From Prorocentrum cordatum (Eukaryota; Sar; Dinophyceae; Prorocentrales; Prorocentraceae), in assembly GCA_963575745.1 (NCBI GenBank), contig CAUYUJ010014258.1, positions 90,001 to 154,000 of the forward strand: a stretch of 64,000 nt of DNA, written 5' to 3'. Position numbers and translations under genes: made by a program. Below, piece after piece: positions 32,128 through 42,060 of the stretch (position 1 is its first letter; each line of letters begins with the position of its first letter). The notes under the pieces were generated by a model. The model was not told where the DNA came from and searched no databases. It was given only the letters and a program-made list of their open reading frames with translations.

Positions 32128-32232
32128 ACCCCAGGCCACGAGCTGGCCCGGGGAAGGAAAGTCTTCCCTGCTCCTCCTCCTTGCTCCTCGATCCTTGCCC
32201 ACACCTCGTGGTCCTCCTCCTAGCTCCTCGAT

Positions 32233-32293
32233 CCACCCTGAAGGCGGGGGTCACGAGCACAGGAGGTGCTTGTGACCCCCGCCTTCAAGGTGG
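32233..32293. repeat. Near-perfect hairpin, 28-bp arms, 5-base loop
   Basis: Arms 32233-32260 and 32266-32293 pair at 26 of 28 positions around loop AGGAG. The stem includes GAAGGCGGGGGTCAC and its complement. It lies between the recombinase relic and introner copy 2. Confidence 0.88.
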
Positions 32294-32453
32294 CAGTATT
32301 CCTGTAAGAGAGTGCGACGGACCAGTGCAACGTCGGGTGCTGCCGCAGCCGCTGCGCCACGGGGAGCGGCCCATGCACGGCGAGGGCGTGGGAGTGTTTC
32401 GAGCGGCTGGCACTCCAGAGGTGGACCTTGGAGGGTAACCCCCCCCTTTTCAG

Positions 32454-32604
32454 AAGGGGAAAACACACACAGACACAATCAATCGTCCACTCCCAGGAGA
32501 AGATGGGAAAATATGGGAAAAGTGGGGGGGAAGACAGAACCCCGGGAAATATGGGGAAATATGGGGGATCTTTTTCTTTGTGTGTATTGATTTGTGTGTC
32601 TCAG
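32454..32604 (+). mobile_element. Introner-like intron, copy 2
   Basis: 151 bp. The 5' border is TTTTCAG followed by AAGGGGAAAACACACACAGA; the 3' border is TTTGTGTGTCTCAG. The interior has GGGAAAAGTGGGGGGGAAGA and ATATGGGGGATCTTTTTC. The ends carry complementary ACACACA and TGTGTGT words, an imperfect terminal inverted repeat. The first base after CAG is A here, against G in other copies. Confidence 0.78.
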
Positions 32605-32706
32605 GGCTCCTTCACCTTTTTCGGAGCGCGGAGGGGAGCCCGACCCGGCGGCAGGATGTCAAGGGCTTCCTCGACAGAGCCGTCATCGCGGTCGGTATCC
32701 ACTCAG
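32605..32706 (+). CDS. Small exon between introners (duplicate 1)
   Basis: 102-nt exon (34 codons, entered one base into a codon) bounded by the 3' end of introner copy 2 and the GA 5' end of copy 3. Read in the phase that closes over both introns it gives LLHLFRSAEG then RRQDVKGFLDRAVIAVGIHS. No family recognised. The next exon is a near copy, so the gene, if expressed, would contain this peptide twice. Confidence 0.45.
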
Positions 32707-32855
32707 GAGGGAAAGAAACACACAGATACAATTCATCGTCCACCCCCAGGAAAATAGGGGAACGTATGGGAAGTGGGGGGGAAGACAGAGCCCCAGGAAA
32801 GATGGGAAACATGGGGGAATCTTTTTATTTGTGTGTATTTATTTGTGTGTCTCAG
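32707..32855 (+). mobile_element. Introner-like intron, copy 3
   Basis: 149 bp, from GAGGGAAAGAAACACACAGA after ACTCAG to GTGTGTCTCAG. About as long as copy 4 and alignable throughout to copy 2; it arose with the downstream exon by a 253-bp tandem duplication. Confidence 0.8.
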
Positions 32856-32953
32856 GGCTCCTTCACCTTTTTCGGAACGAGGAGGGCAACCCGATCCGGC
32901 GGCAGGATGCCAAGGGCTTCCTCGACAGAGCCGTCATCGCGGTCGGTATCCAC
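32856..32953 (+). CDS. Small exon after introner (duplicate 2)
   Basis: Same exon as 32605-32706 with a few substitutions: LLHLFRNEEG then RRQDAKGFLDRAVIAVGIH. Homology to copy 1 ends at 32953 just where copy 1 runs into CAG and the next introner. The gene probably continues into 32954-33131 (MCRAWPDLERLERSDRW in one frame), but phase and splicing are unclear. Most differences between the two copies change residues conservatively. Confidence 0.42.
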
Positions 32954-33307
32954 CCGTCCCGCAGCTGCAGCCGCCCCCTGCCGATCGGGGGGGGCTGCCG
33001 CCATGTGCCGCGCGTGGCCGGACCTGGAGAGGCTCGAAAGGTCTGACCGGTGGAGGTCCAGCGCCTTGCACGTCTACCTGTGCGGGGCCCAGGAGCCGCA
33101 GGACGGGCTCGCGGCGGCGATGTCCGCGTAAAGTGCCAGCTCGCTATGGTGAGCGCCGATCGTCTGGGGCAGGATGAGGGGGTGCGTGCCCGGTGGCGGG
33201 AGGACCAGGGCGGCGCGGTCCTCGGACGCCCCGCGCCTGAGGGGGTGGCCGCAGAGGAGAGTCAGGCATAGACGTGTGCCCGCCCCTGCTTGCTCTGGAA
33301 GCTACCA

Positions 33308-33327
33308 TTTTGAAGTATTTTTGGGTA

Positions 33328-33369
<42 letters not shown>

Positions 33370-33411
33370 CATTTTTTTTTTTTTCTCGTCCAAATCCCCC
33401 TGCAGGGGGAC
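33308..33411. mobile_element. MITE-like element B, partial copy with AT expansion
   Basis: TTGAAGTATTTTTGGGTAT at the left and TCTCGTCCAAATCCCCCTGC plus AGGGGGACA at the right match the reverse complement of element B at 63657-63810. The middle is replaced by a TA repeat (33327-33364) and a T run; one terminal inverted repeat is missing. Confidence 0.65.
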
Positions 33412-33839
33412 AGGCAAGTTCCTGCGCTCCCTGCCAGGGTGGCCCCCGGGCAAGTTCCCGAGCGGCCGAGCGCCCATGGGGGCCACCCCCTGCGAAGAGG
33501 CTTCGCGCCATGGGATGGGCGGTGCGTCGCCCTCCGTGCCCTGGCCGCTCCCCTCCCAGGCTGGCTCGGGGCATCTTGGGCGTGCCTGTGTCTACAGCGG
33601 GGGCGGAAAAGAGGGGGGTGATGACTAGGGGGGGGTGGATATCATGGCGCGGGCCATGATATCTCCCCAGATTTCGTGGCGCCTCTTCTTGTTTTATGAC
33701 GTCCCTGGCCCCCCACCTGGGCCGCGCACATGCCGCCGGTCATGATTTGCACCCCCCCCTCTTGGACACCCCCCTCTTGGCCGCCCCCGGTTTACAGTGG
33801 GGGCGCGCATCAAGAAACCATTTACTTTTCGTCAGGGTA
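33412..33839. repeat. Unique DNA with a short perfect hairpin
   Basis: GATATCATGG (33638-33647) and CCATGATATC (33654-33663) form a perfect 10-bp stem. No supported gene. Confidence 0.6.
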
Positions 33840-34015
33840 CAGTCGGGGCCCTGAAGAAGGAACCCTTTTCGTCGGGGAGGGGCTCCGTGCTCCTTCATTG
33901 TTTCACAGCCTGGCCTGGATTTTTCTTAGGTCTTCGATACGAAATCGAAGTTCAACTTATGGAAAATAGGGGCCTCGTTCCTTATTTAGGGTTCCTTAGG
34001 TCAACGCCTCGACTG
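33840..34015 (+). mobile_element. MITE-like element A, copy 2 (plus)
   Basis: 176 bp with ends CAGTCGGGGC and GCCTCGACTG. The inner ends GAAGGAACCC and GGGTTCCTTAGG extend the terminal inverted repeat to about 26 bases. TA flanks both ends (33838-33839 and 34016-34017), fitting a TA target duplication. A short internal stem CTTCGAT/ATCGAAG is present. Confidence 0.82.
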
Positions 34016-34375
34016 TACCCTGGGTTTCTTCGCTCAGCGCGCTGCGCGGTGACTTCCCGCAGCCGTTGGAGGAGCTGCTGCGTTCACGGTGCTCCAGGCT
34101 TCCCCTCGGGTGCACCCCGCGCGCGGGCTTTCAGGGTTGGGTTTCTTGTGAGGGTTTCTTGCGGCCGCGCCCGCACTGTATGCGTGCAAGGATCCCAAGA
34201 GTGCCTGGGCGGACAGCTCCCGTCTCGTCGGCGGGAGTCAGGGCCCCACCCCGGCGCCTCTCTGGGCTTGGCAGAGCCGCCGGTATGGTTCGGGGGCCCT
34301 GCTCCCGGACTGGCCAGGTAGGGTGATGAGGTTTGAGCGTAGGGGCCGGCTGGACCATGCACTTTTTGGTGGTGG

Positions 34376-34850
34376 GCGGTGGCGCGCGCTTTGCGACGCT
34401 GAACCCATCTCTTGCTCTGCGTAAAAACGGTTTTCCCCTTCGGGTGTCCTTCCCACGTTCTTGCTCGAGCTTACTCGTGTGATCCCGGAGTACGCTCCCT
34501 TCCTGTTAGAAAGGGTGGGATCCTTGGGAACCTGTTCAGGTTGGTGCGCAGGCTTGAACCAAATGGTGCCCGTGCAGAGCCATAGGACTGTCCTTCCCGT
34601 CGAAGCCCTGGTCTCGCAGCCCCTGGGCTCGAGTCGGCTCCTTTCCCGTTTTTCCCACCCGCCCGCCACACATCTCACCTCCACGGGGCGGTGGCGCGCG
34701 TTCTGCGTCGCTGAGCCCATGTCTTGCACCACGTAGAAACGGCTCCTCCCTTAGGGTCTCCTTCCCATGTTTGTACTCGAGCTTGCCCGTTCGATCCCTG
34801 AGTCTGCTCCCATACTGTTAAGATGTGGAGCCCCTCGGAATCCGTATGTG
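34376..34850. repeat. ~313-bp spaced tandem duplication
   Basis: 34376-34520 and 34690-34835 share GGTGGCGCGCG, GACGCTGAACCCAT-like, GTAAAAACGG/GTAGAAACGG and CTCGAGCTT blocks in the same order. The dispersed repeat copy 2 (34537-34655) lies between them. Confidence 0.65.
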
Positions 34851-35340
34851 TTATGTTTTTTCGTTTTGCAGATCTCGAGCTCTCTGGGAGATCATGTTGG
34901 GGCCTCTTGTGGCCATAGTGGGCCCGTAGTCGAATAGTCGAAGCCTCGATGCCAATCTTGGGCTATCTTGGGCGGCTTGGGGAGCCATTGAATCTATTAT
35001 GTGACCTCATGGGGGGCCCGGCTGCCCATTTTAGGTTCCTGTGTCAAGAGGGATTATGTGCGATCCCGTGGGAGGCGCATGAGCTGGGATGTGACCGTCA
35101 GAAACTTGACACGCCCATTCACCCTTGGCAGTGCTGGGGTCGTCGGACTCCTCCTGAGCTTGAAGCTCGGGGGGAGAGGGAGACGAACCGCGTTGCATGC
35201 TATAGTCGCAACTGAGATCCGTAAGCCACGGCATATCGCCCGCTTTTTCCTGGAATGATGGCCTATCTCGCCGCGGTCTCGCGAATTATGTAGGCTTTCT
35301 GGAGTTGCGCACCTCATGAACGATTTATCTACCTTTACGG
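34851..35340. other. No supported gene
   Basis: Unique sequence with a short TCTTGGGGC-type stretch near 34885-34985. Confidence 0.4.
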
Positions 35341-35344
35341 TACG

Positions 35345-35576
35345 GCTTTACATGGGGAGTGATGAGGCTGGCGATGATTTTGATGCTGGTGGAGAAAATG
35401 TAGGTGAGGACGAGGATGATGACGATGATGATTATGATTATGATGATGATGGTTGCGATTCTGATTATGAATATGATGACGAGGTTCACGATGCTGATGA
35501 TGCTGATGCTGATTATGGTGGTGATGCTGATGACGTCGATGATGATGCTGGTGATGATGATGATGATGATGACGAC

Positions 35577-35634
<58 letters not shown>

Positions 35635-35850
35635 GTGACGATGATCAAGATGATGATGGATATGATGATGGCGATGGTGACGATGATGATGCTGATGATG
35701 ATTTGATGGTGTTGATGGTGTTGATGGTACTGTTGATGATGATGCTGCTGCTGATGATGATGATGATATTGATGATGATGCTGCTGCTGCTGCTGATGCT
35801 GATGATGATCCTGAGGATAAGGGTGAGGATGAAGATGATGCTGATGTGTG
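35345..35850. repeat. GAT tract
   Basis: Imperfect GAT trinucleotide repeat, purest at 35560-35640. Confidence 0.96.
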
Positions 35851-36185
35851 CAGCTACGTGGTTTAGTATAGGAATCGGGTACCGCGTGCAGTTGTCGACT
35901 CTGGAGTCCTTCTGGCTCGAGGGGGCCAGAGCTTTTGAGCCACCTCTGAACTTCCATCCTCGGGAGACTCTCTTGCTTCAGCTCGTGAAGCATCTCCAGG
36001 GGCACCGCTCAGCCCTGCGGACGGCACCCTCCGACCGCTCCGGAGCCGGGGCTGCCCCTCGGGCCTGCCGAGGTGGAGCCCCCGCCCGTGCCTGGCACAG
36101 GTTCCGTCGCAGAGCGTTGCAGTTCCCCGCCATGTCCCTGGCATGCTTCTGCAAGTAGCACGCCCAGAACATGCTGTAAACTAAT

Positions 36186-36835
36186 GCATACATACATACG
36201 TACCTACCTACCTACCTACATCCATACATCCATACATACATACATACATACATACATGCATGCATGCATGCATGCATGCATACATACACACATACACACA
36301 TACACACATGCACACAAACATACATACATACATACATACATACATACATACATACATACATACATACACACAGGCATCCATACATACATACATACATCAC
36401 ATACATGCATGCATGCATGCATGCATACATACATACATATACACACATGCACATATACATACACATACATACATATACATACATATACATACATACATAC
36501 ATACATACATGCATGCATGCATGCATGCATGTATACATACATACATACATACATACATACATACATACATACATACATACATACACACACATACATACAT
36601 ACATACATACATACATACATACATCCATACATACATACATACATACATACATACATACATACATACATACATACATACATACATACATACATACATACAT
36701 ACATACATACATACATTCATACACACATACATACATACATACATACATACATGCATACATACATACATACATACAAACACCATACGTATATATATATATA
36801 TACATGTATACGTATATATATATATATATAGATGT
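36186..36835. repeat. (CATA)n tetranucleotide tract ending in TA repeat
   Basis: About 600 bases of CATA/CATG units, then TA at 36786-36832. It gives Ile-His-Thr-Tyr and Cys-Met-Tyr-Val periodic frames of no meaning. Confidence 0.97.
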
Positions 36836-38504
36836 ATCGGTCTCGATGTATAAGCAGTGCATGTGTCGAAATGCCTCCGCCCGAGCCGGTCGTCCTGCGG
36901 CCCTCCCCTCCCGCGCTCCTGCCCCTCCCCCCCCTCGTCCCGCGGGCCCACTCATTCGCATCCCTCGCGCCCCGTCGTTCGCTGACCGCTTGCTGGAGCA
37001 GGCTCGCCGCCGAGAAGAACACGTGTGTGGAAGTACCTGGCAAGCAAACCGCGCCCGCCGCCTTTTTGATTTGAACGCAGGGGGACCTGAGCGGACTTGT
37101 CTGATCGTCTGCTTCGGACTCGCGCCGCATTCCACCCGTTCGTTTCGACACTCCGTGCGCTGGGATCTCGCTGGCGCGCTTGAGGCTGTGCTGCCGACCT
37201 TGGGAGCGGATCCGCGCTTCCAGACTGGCGGCGATCGCTGCTCGAAGGGACCCGCTCGTCTTTTTACATGATCTTCCAGTACGCGACGCGCGCAAGGACT
37301 TCTCGAACGAGGCCTGCTTTGGTTATTCCGCCGATTGGCGTGGCGAAGTGGGGCCCGCCTCGGGGGAGCTTGAGAGCACATGCTACGCGGCGGAGGAGGC
37401 TTGCACGGCATACGTCGACGCAAGAGCGAAACACAGTTGACCGAGTCTTCCTAATACCTGGTGGTGACCCTCATGGGAGAGCCCAGAAGGGCGTTGCCAA
37501 CCCCGCGCGTCGGAATCGCTGCGCCTCCCAAACGAGGCTGGCGCTTTGCACGACGTGGTGGCACAACGGGCCGCAGCAGCTCTGCGGAAGGAGGGGACAA
37601 AGGCCGATGCAGCAGCTGGCCGTCATTCCCAAACAGCAAACCGATGTTCAAGGGCGGAGGCAGTCAGCATCCAGATGATTCGCCGAAGCTGGCAAAATCG
37701 GGGTACCGCGCAGCAGTTCAGGCCGCGGTTCAAACGACGAGCACCATGCGACAATGGACCGAACGAGGAAGTCAAATCTCAGTGCGATCTGGCGACGAAG
37801 ATCGCACCGATCACTTGCTATTTCTCGAGAAGGTGAGTTCGGCGATGGGCAACTATTCTTGCGACTTTGAGGCAACAAAGCCTGTCATGAACATCAACAA
37901 ACAACCGCAGGGATGCAGAAGTTGGCAGACCCTGGTCCAACTGTTTGCAAAAAGGCGCGAGAATCCAGTCTGGCTTGGTAGCGGCGATACATCAAAAGGC
38001 TAAATGTGTGGTCGCGCTCCTGGTTCGGGTCATCAAACGTAATCGGAACGCTGCCGTCTAAATGGGCCACCATGGGGTTTCCGAGTGTTCCGCCTTGCCG
38101 TGACATTGTCGTTGTCGTCGTTGTCGGCCTTACCGTCTCCTCGACCACCTTCTGCATTATCTTCCGATTCTTCTTGTCACCATTTCACCACTCGTTGTCG
38201 TATCCGCTGTTTTGGTGTTTTGGTGCAAGCACAACTTGTGGTCATTTTACCCCAGCCTTGTATGCATGTTTGACTCGCATCATGAAAATGACTAGATGTA
38301 GCATGCTTGTGTCCTGCCAGCGTAAGCGTTGACTTCGAATTCAAGCAGCTGCTTCGCCGCCTGGAGCCAGAGCGCCTCTGCTTAGAAGTCCAATTTGGCT
38401 GCCGCGCATATCCGCCACCGCGCATGGGAAAACGTCGCCTCAGGGGGGAAAGCAGCGCGCAAACATCTCAACCAGTGAGCCTTCGAGGGTATGGCCGCTC
38501 ATGT
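36836..38504 (+). other. Unassigned; weak coding-like frames
   Basis: Plus frames read HDLPVRDARKDFSNEACFGY (near 37266) and DRTDHLLFLEKVSSAMGNYS (near 37800) in different phases. They are protein-like in composition but no family is recognised and no splice pair is convincing. Confidence 0.25.
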
Positions 38505-38860
38505 GGCCCAACATTCGGACCCGTGTTAGGGCCATCTCGCGGCCGCCTTTGGGGGCCTTCTTTGGGCCCTCTTGGGGGCTCTGTGGGGGCCCTCTCTGGG
38601 CCTCGTGGAAGCGTCTCGGCGTCCCCAGGGGATCTGGCGGCCCATTTGGAAAGTCTCGGGGCCCTCTGGGTTGGCTATGGGGGGCATTTGGGGGCGGTCT
38701 TGGGCAGAATCGGAGCCGTCTCGGCTCCGTCTTGGCAGACGGCTCGGGGTGCCTGTGGGCCATCTTGCGGCCACGTCAGGTGTACCTTGGGCCGCCTGGG
38801 GGTGTGTCTTGGGGGCCTCCTGGGCCTTCCAGGAGTCATCTGGGGCCGACCCTGACGCCA
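38505..38860 (+). repeat. ~15-bp G-rich degenerate repeat
   Basis: GGGGGCC-TCTTTGGGCC-CTCTTGGGGGC-type words throughout. Same family and orientation as 26341-26690. Confidence 0.6.
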
Positions 38861-39096
38861 CGGGGTAAGGTACGACAAGCAAGGCCAGCGCGTGGGCCCC
38901 AACCCGCAGCGTCGTGTAGTGAGATGCGCGCGGGCCTCGAAGCGGGGAGAGCCCTGCGCCCTCGGCACCCTTCGGAGCGAGGAGGGCCCCCTTTCGCGTG
39001 CTCGGCCCCCCCCTGCGCGTGGTGGTGCCCGACGCGTGGAGCCCCGTGTGCGGAGCCTCGGCTCGTGCTCACACATGTTGCCGTGCACTTCCACCA
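38861..39096. other. No supported gene
   Basis: GC-rich unique DNA leading to the third MITE copy. Confidence 0.4.
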
Positions 39097-39271
39097 CAGT
39101 CGGGGCGCTGAAGAAGGAACCCTTCTCGTTGGGGAGGGGCTCCGTGTTCCCTCATTGTTTTGCAGCTTGCCTGCGGTTTTCCTTAGGTTTTCGATGGGAA
39201 TCAAAGCTTGTCTCGTGGAAACATGGGGCCCCGTTCCTCATTGAGGGCTCCTTGGGCCAGCGCCTCGACTC
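39097..39271 (+). mobile_element. MITE-like element A, copy 3 (plus)
   Basis: 175 bp with ends CAGTCGGGGCGCTGAAGAAG and CGCCTCGACTC. Body colinear with copies 1 and 2 (GAACCCTTCTCGTTGGGGAG, GCTCCGTGTTCC, TTTTCCTTAGGT). Right flank TA. Confidence 0.8.
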
Positions 39272-39330
39272 TACCTGCCCCTCGGTGTGCGCACGAGAAG
39301 TCCTTCCTGGCCCGCGTGTGGCTCCCCGCC

Positions 39331-39765
39331 CCCTCGGCCCCTCTGCGCCCCCTCTGCGCCCAGGCGCGCCTCCTCCTCCTCGCCCTCCTCCTCCTCCTCC
39401 TCCTCCTCCTCCTCCTCCTCCTCCTCCTCCTCCTCCTCCTCCTCCTCCTCCTCCTCCTGTGGAACAGTGAAGGCGTGTCTCGTCCCCTCGGCCCCTCTGC
39501 GCCCCCTCTGCGCCCAGGCGCGCCTCCTCCTCCTCGCCCTCCTCCCTTGCGTCCCGAGGCGCCCCGCCGCTGCCCGACCGCCGTCCGGGCGCCCTGCGGC
39601 CGCCGACAGAAAAGGTGCGCGGGGCCTCGAGGCCGAGACACGCCTTCACTGTTCCGCAGGAGGAGGAGGAGGAGGAGGAGGAGGAGGAGGAGGAGGAGGA
39701 GGAGGAGGAGGAGGAGAGGGAGGAGGAGGGGAGGAGGAGGAGGAGGAGGAGGAGGGGGGGGGGGA

Positions 39766-39797
<32 letters not shown>

Positions 39798-39840
39798 GAG
39801 GAGGAGGAGGAGGAGGAGGAGGAGGAGGAGGAGCACATGC
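39331..39840. repeat. CTC/GAG palindrome with flanking 61-bp direct repeat
   Basis: The 61-base block starting CCCTCGGCCCCTCTGCGCCC occurs at 39331-39391 and again at 39485-39545. A CTC tract (39371-39457) is followed by TGTGGAACAGTGAAGGCGTG and TCTCG; the complementary CGAGACACGCC...GTTCCGCAG (39634-39659) then leads into a GAG tract (39657-39833). The two halves could fold into a stem of over 100 bp with a loop of about 150 bases. Confidence 0.85.
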
Positions 39841-40360
39841 TGAAACCCGAAGCCCAGAAATCCAGTCGGGAGTCGGAGCCTGTGGCCACCAGTGCCAGTG
39901 GGCGGGGGAGAGTTGTGCAGCGGGCGCATCGAACACGAAGCCGGCCTGCCCGCAGGTGCCCCGCAAATATTTGCTCTCCCCCTTTGGCCGGGGTGGCCCA
40001 AAGAAGCCCTGGAGCACCTCAGGAAGTGCAGAACTAGATGGCGAACGTGCCCCAGGATTTGTTATGGCAGAATTTATTGTCGCGCGTGTCTACTGCAGGC
40101 AGTCTGCATAGGGATCCAAGCGGACACTGGCAAGTGCGGCAGATAGGGCCAGTGCGAAGGGGCGCCACAGGGATCCCTAGGAAGCCCCAACCGATAAAGA
40201 TCCAAAGGACCACCTGTACTTGCGGCAAGCTGGGCCCAGCTTTCGCAGCACAAAGTAGAATAATAGCCCCTCAGAGCAAGGACTGCTTGGAGAGCAAATT
40301 CGAACGCAAACGCCAATTGGATTTGAGGATGAGTCCTTCGTGTAACCATCTTGCAGCTTC
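39841..40360. other. No supported gene
   Basis: Unique sequence; overlapping short frames only. Confidence 0.4.
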
Positions 40361-40510
40361 TTGTGGCCTCTCCGGGCCATTTTGGGACTGCTTGAGGCTG
40401 TCCTGGAGCAGACTTGGACCATCTTGGAGCTATCTTGGGCCGTCTTGGGCCATCCTGGAGCCATCGTGGGGCTATTTGGCATTATCGGCAGGGCCCTGGG
40501 GCCCGGTGCG
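40361..40510 (+). repeat. Short G-rich degenerate repeat
   Basis: GGGCCATTTTGGGACT, GACCATCTTGGAGC, GGGCCGTCTTGGGCC words; same ~15-bp family. Confidence 0.55.
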
Positions 40511-41001
40511 CGGTCCGATCATTCCCTGGGGGTGGGGTGGGGGGAAAGGGGGTGATTCACGGGTGCTGCCGTGCCACCAGCGGGGGTCGGTCCCTTGCAT
40601 TGTCGACGACCTCCCAGAGCATGGCCAGACAGTCTGACGTGCATGTTGCGCCGCAGGCGCCGTGGCGGAATGCTTCATCGTTGCCAGTAGCCTGGGCTGC
40701 CACATGGGGCGGGATATTTAGGCAACTCGTGGTGGCCTCGCTGACTGATCGGTGGAGTTCACAGTGCTCGAAACATCGCTTGCTTTGATTAGTCGAGCGC
40801 TGTTTTTTGTCCTGCTGATGGTATGTGCTGCTGCTGCTCAGTGCCATCCGACGTCTTGGCCATGATCGCCTGCCCTTTCACCCTCCAACTAATTAGGTGA
40901 GTACTCGCACTCGCCCTTGCCGTCGTCCTTGGCCTCGGCATCCTCCTGCTCCTGCTCCTCCTACTCCCCCTCCTTTTGCCCCTCCTCCTCGTCATCCTAG
41001 A
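40511..41001 (-). other. Unassigned; minus-strand frame
   Basis: A minus frame (40557-40847) reads HEAFRHG-like, mixed-polarity protein; no family recognised. A GTGAGT word lies on the plus strand at 40896, and CTCC repeats occur at 40935-40990. Confidence 0.25.
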
Positions 41002-41106
41002 AGCGCTCGACAAGTTCGTTGAACTGCTTGCGCTCCATTTCGTCAAGGTCGATCCCTTCGACATCAAGGGCGACGCCAACTTCAGTGAGTGCAAACACCT
41101 CTGAGG
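41002..41106 (-). CDS. Candidate acidic exon (minus)
   Basis: On the minus strand one frame reads GYFASEVFALTEVGVALDVE then GIDLDEMERKQFNELVERF before TAG. After the TAG the same frame continues with a highly acidic, Gln-rich stretch (DDEEEGQKEGE) with two more TAGs. The first part has a convincing amphipathic, protein-like composition. A TGA precedes it by two codons, so it would need a splice acceptor there. No family recognised; it may be an exon or a relic. Confidence 0.35.
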
Positions 41107-42060
41107 CGAAGTATCCTTGTCAGTCTCGATCGTCCCGCTCAAGCCTTGCCGCCGGAGACGAGATCTGGCCGCGTACGAGCCGCTCGCGGTCACAGCTGTT
41201 CTTCTTCTCCAAGATCTTCGCTGGACATCCGCAGCCGGACTTTCCAGACCCTCACTCTGTACAGCAGGCTGCCCCTCAGTGCCCATCTGGATGCCAATAC
41301 CCGCTGGCCTTTCCCAGGGCCCTGGGCGATGTGCGCGCGTGCGTGGCACGCGCCGACTGCACGGTGCCAGCGCCCACGGGCGCTCCGCGCCAGACCAGCC
41401 TCGGAGGTCCGCACCCGCGCTTGGGTGCCGCCGTTGGGGCCGTCGTGCTCGCGCGCGGCCGCCCCGCGTGCCTGGCACGCACGCCGCGGGCGCAGCCCCC
41501 TGTCCCGATCGCCCTCCCATCGGCGGCGGCCTGGCGATGCCCGCGCGAGGTGGCCCCGTCCTCTGCGAGGCCACGCGCGGCGCACGCGAGGCCTGGTCCC
41601 CCGCTGCAGCCCACGGCCCGATGCCGGCTCGGGCTCAGGGGCTCACGGGCCCACGGTAGCTTCTCCCCGTCCAGCCGAGATGGGAGCAGTGCGCGGCGCC
41701 CGGTGCATCTCGCGGACTCGGTTCGCGGTGCTTGGGCCAGAGCCTCGCACGGGGCGGCTGCGAGCCGCGAGCTCCGCCGCGGCGGTCGCGTCGTGGTTTT
41801 TCCCGCGCGCAGCCAGCTCGGCCAGAACCGCCGAGTAGAGCACAGCGTGGAGCGCTGGCAGACGCCTGATCGCTCCTGCCAGCGGCGGCCGCCCAGCCTG
41901 CCAACCTGTTGCCAGTCACTCCACACGCCCTGATCCCTGACCAGCCGCCTGCGTAACTGGTGAGACGCAGGTGCCGAGGAGAGCTCTGCGAGCACCCCAG
42001 CCTGACTGCACAGGCGTCGGCTGAGGAGGATGCAGCTTTCACGCCATCGGCAACGAGACT
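41107..42060 (-). other. GC-rich region, possible minus-strand relic
   Basis: On the minus strand LPALHAVLYSAVLAELAARG (near 41830) looks helical and coding-like, but neighbouring frames differ and no domain is seen. Confidence 0.25.

Noticed and set aside
36186-36780. Long Ile-His-Thr / Cys-Met-Tyr-Val proteins
   Set aside because: Translations of a CATA tetranucleotide repeat.
40365-40400. Resemblance to the dinoflagellate spliced leader (GGCCATTTTGG ... TTGAGG)
   Set aside because: The words belong to the local G-rich repeat; the diagnostic leader sequence is not matched.
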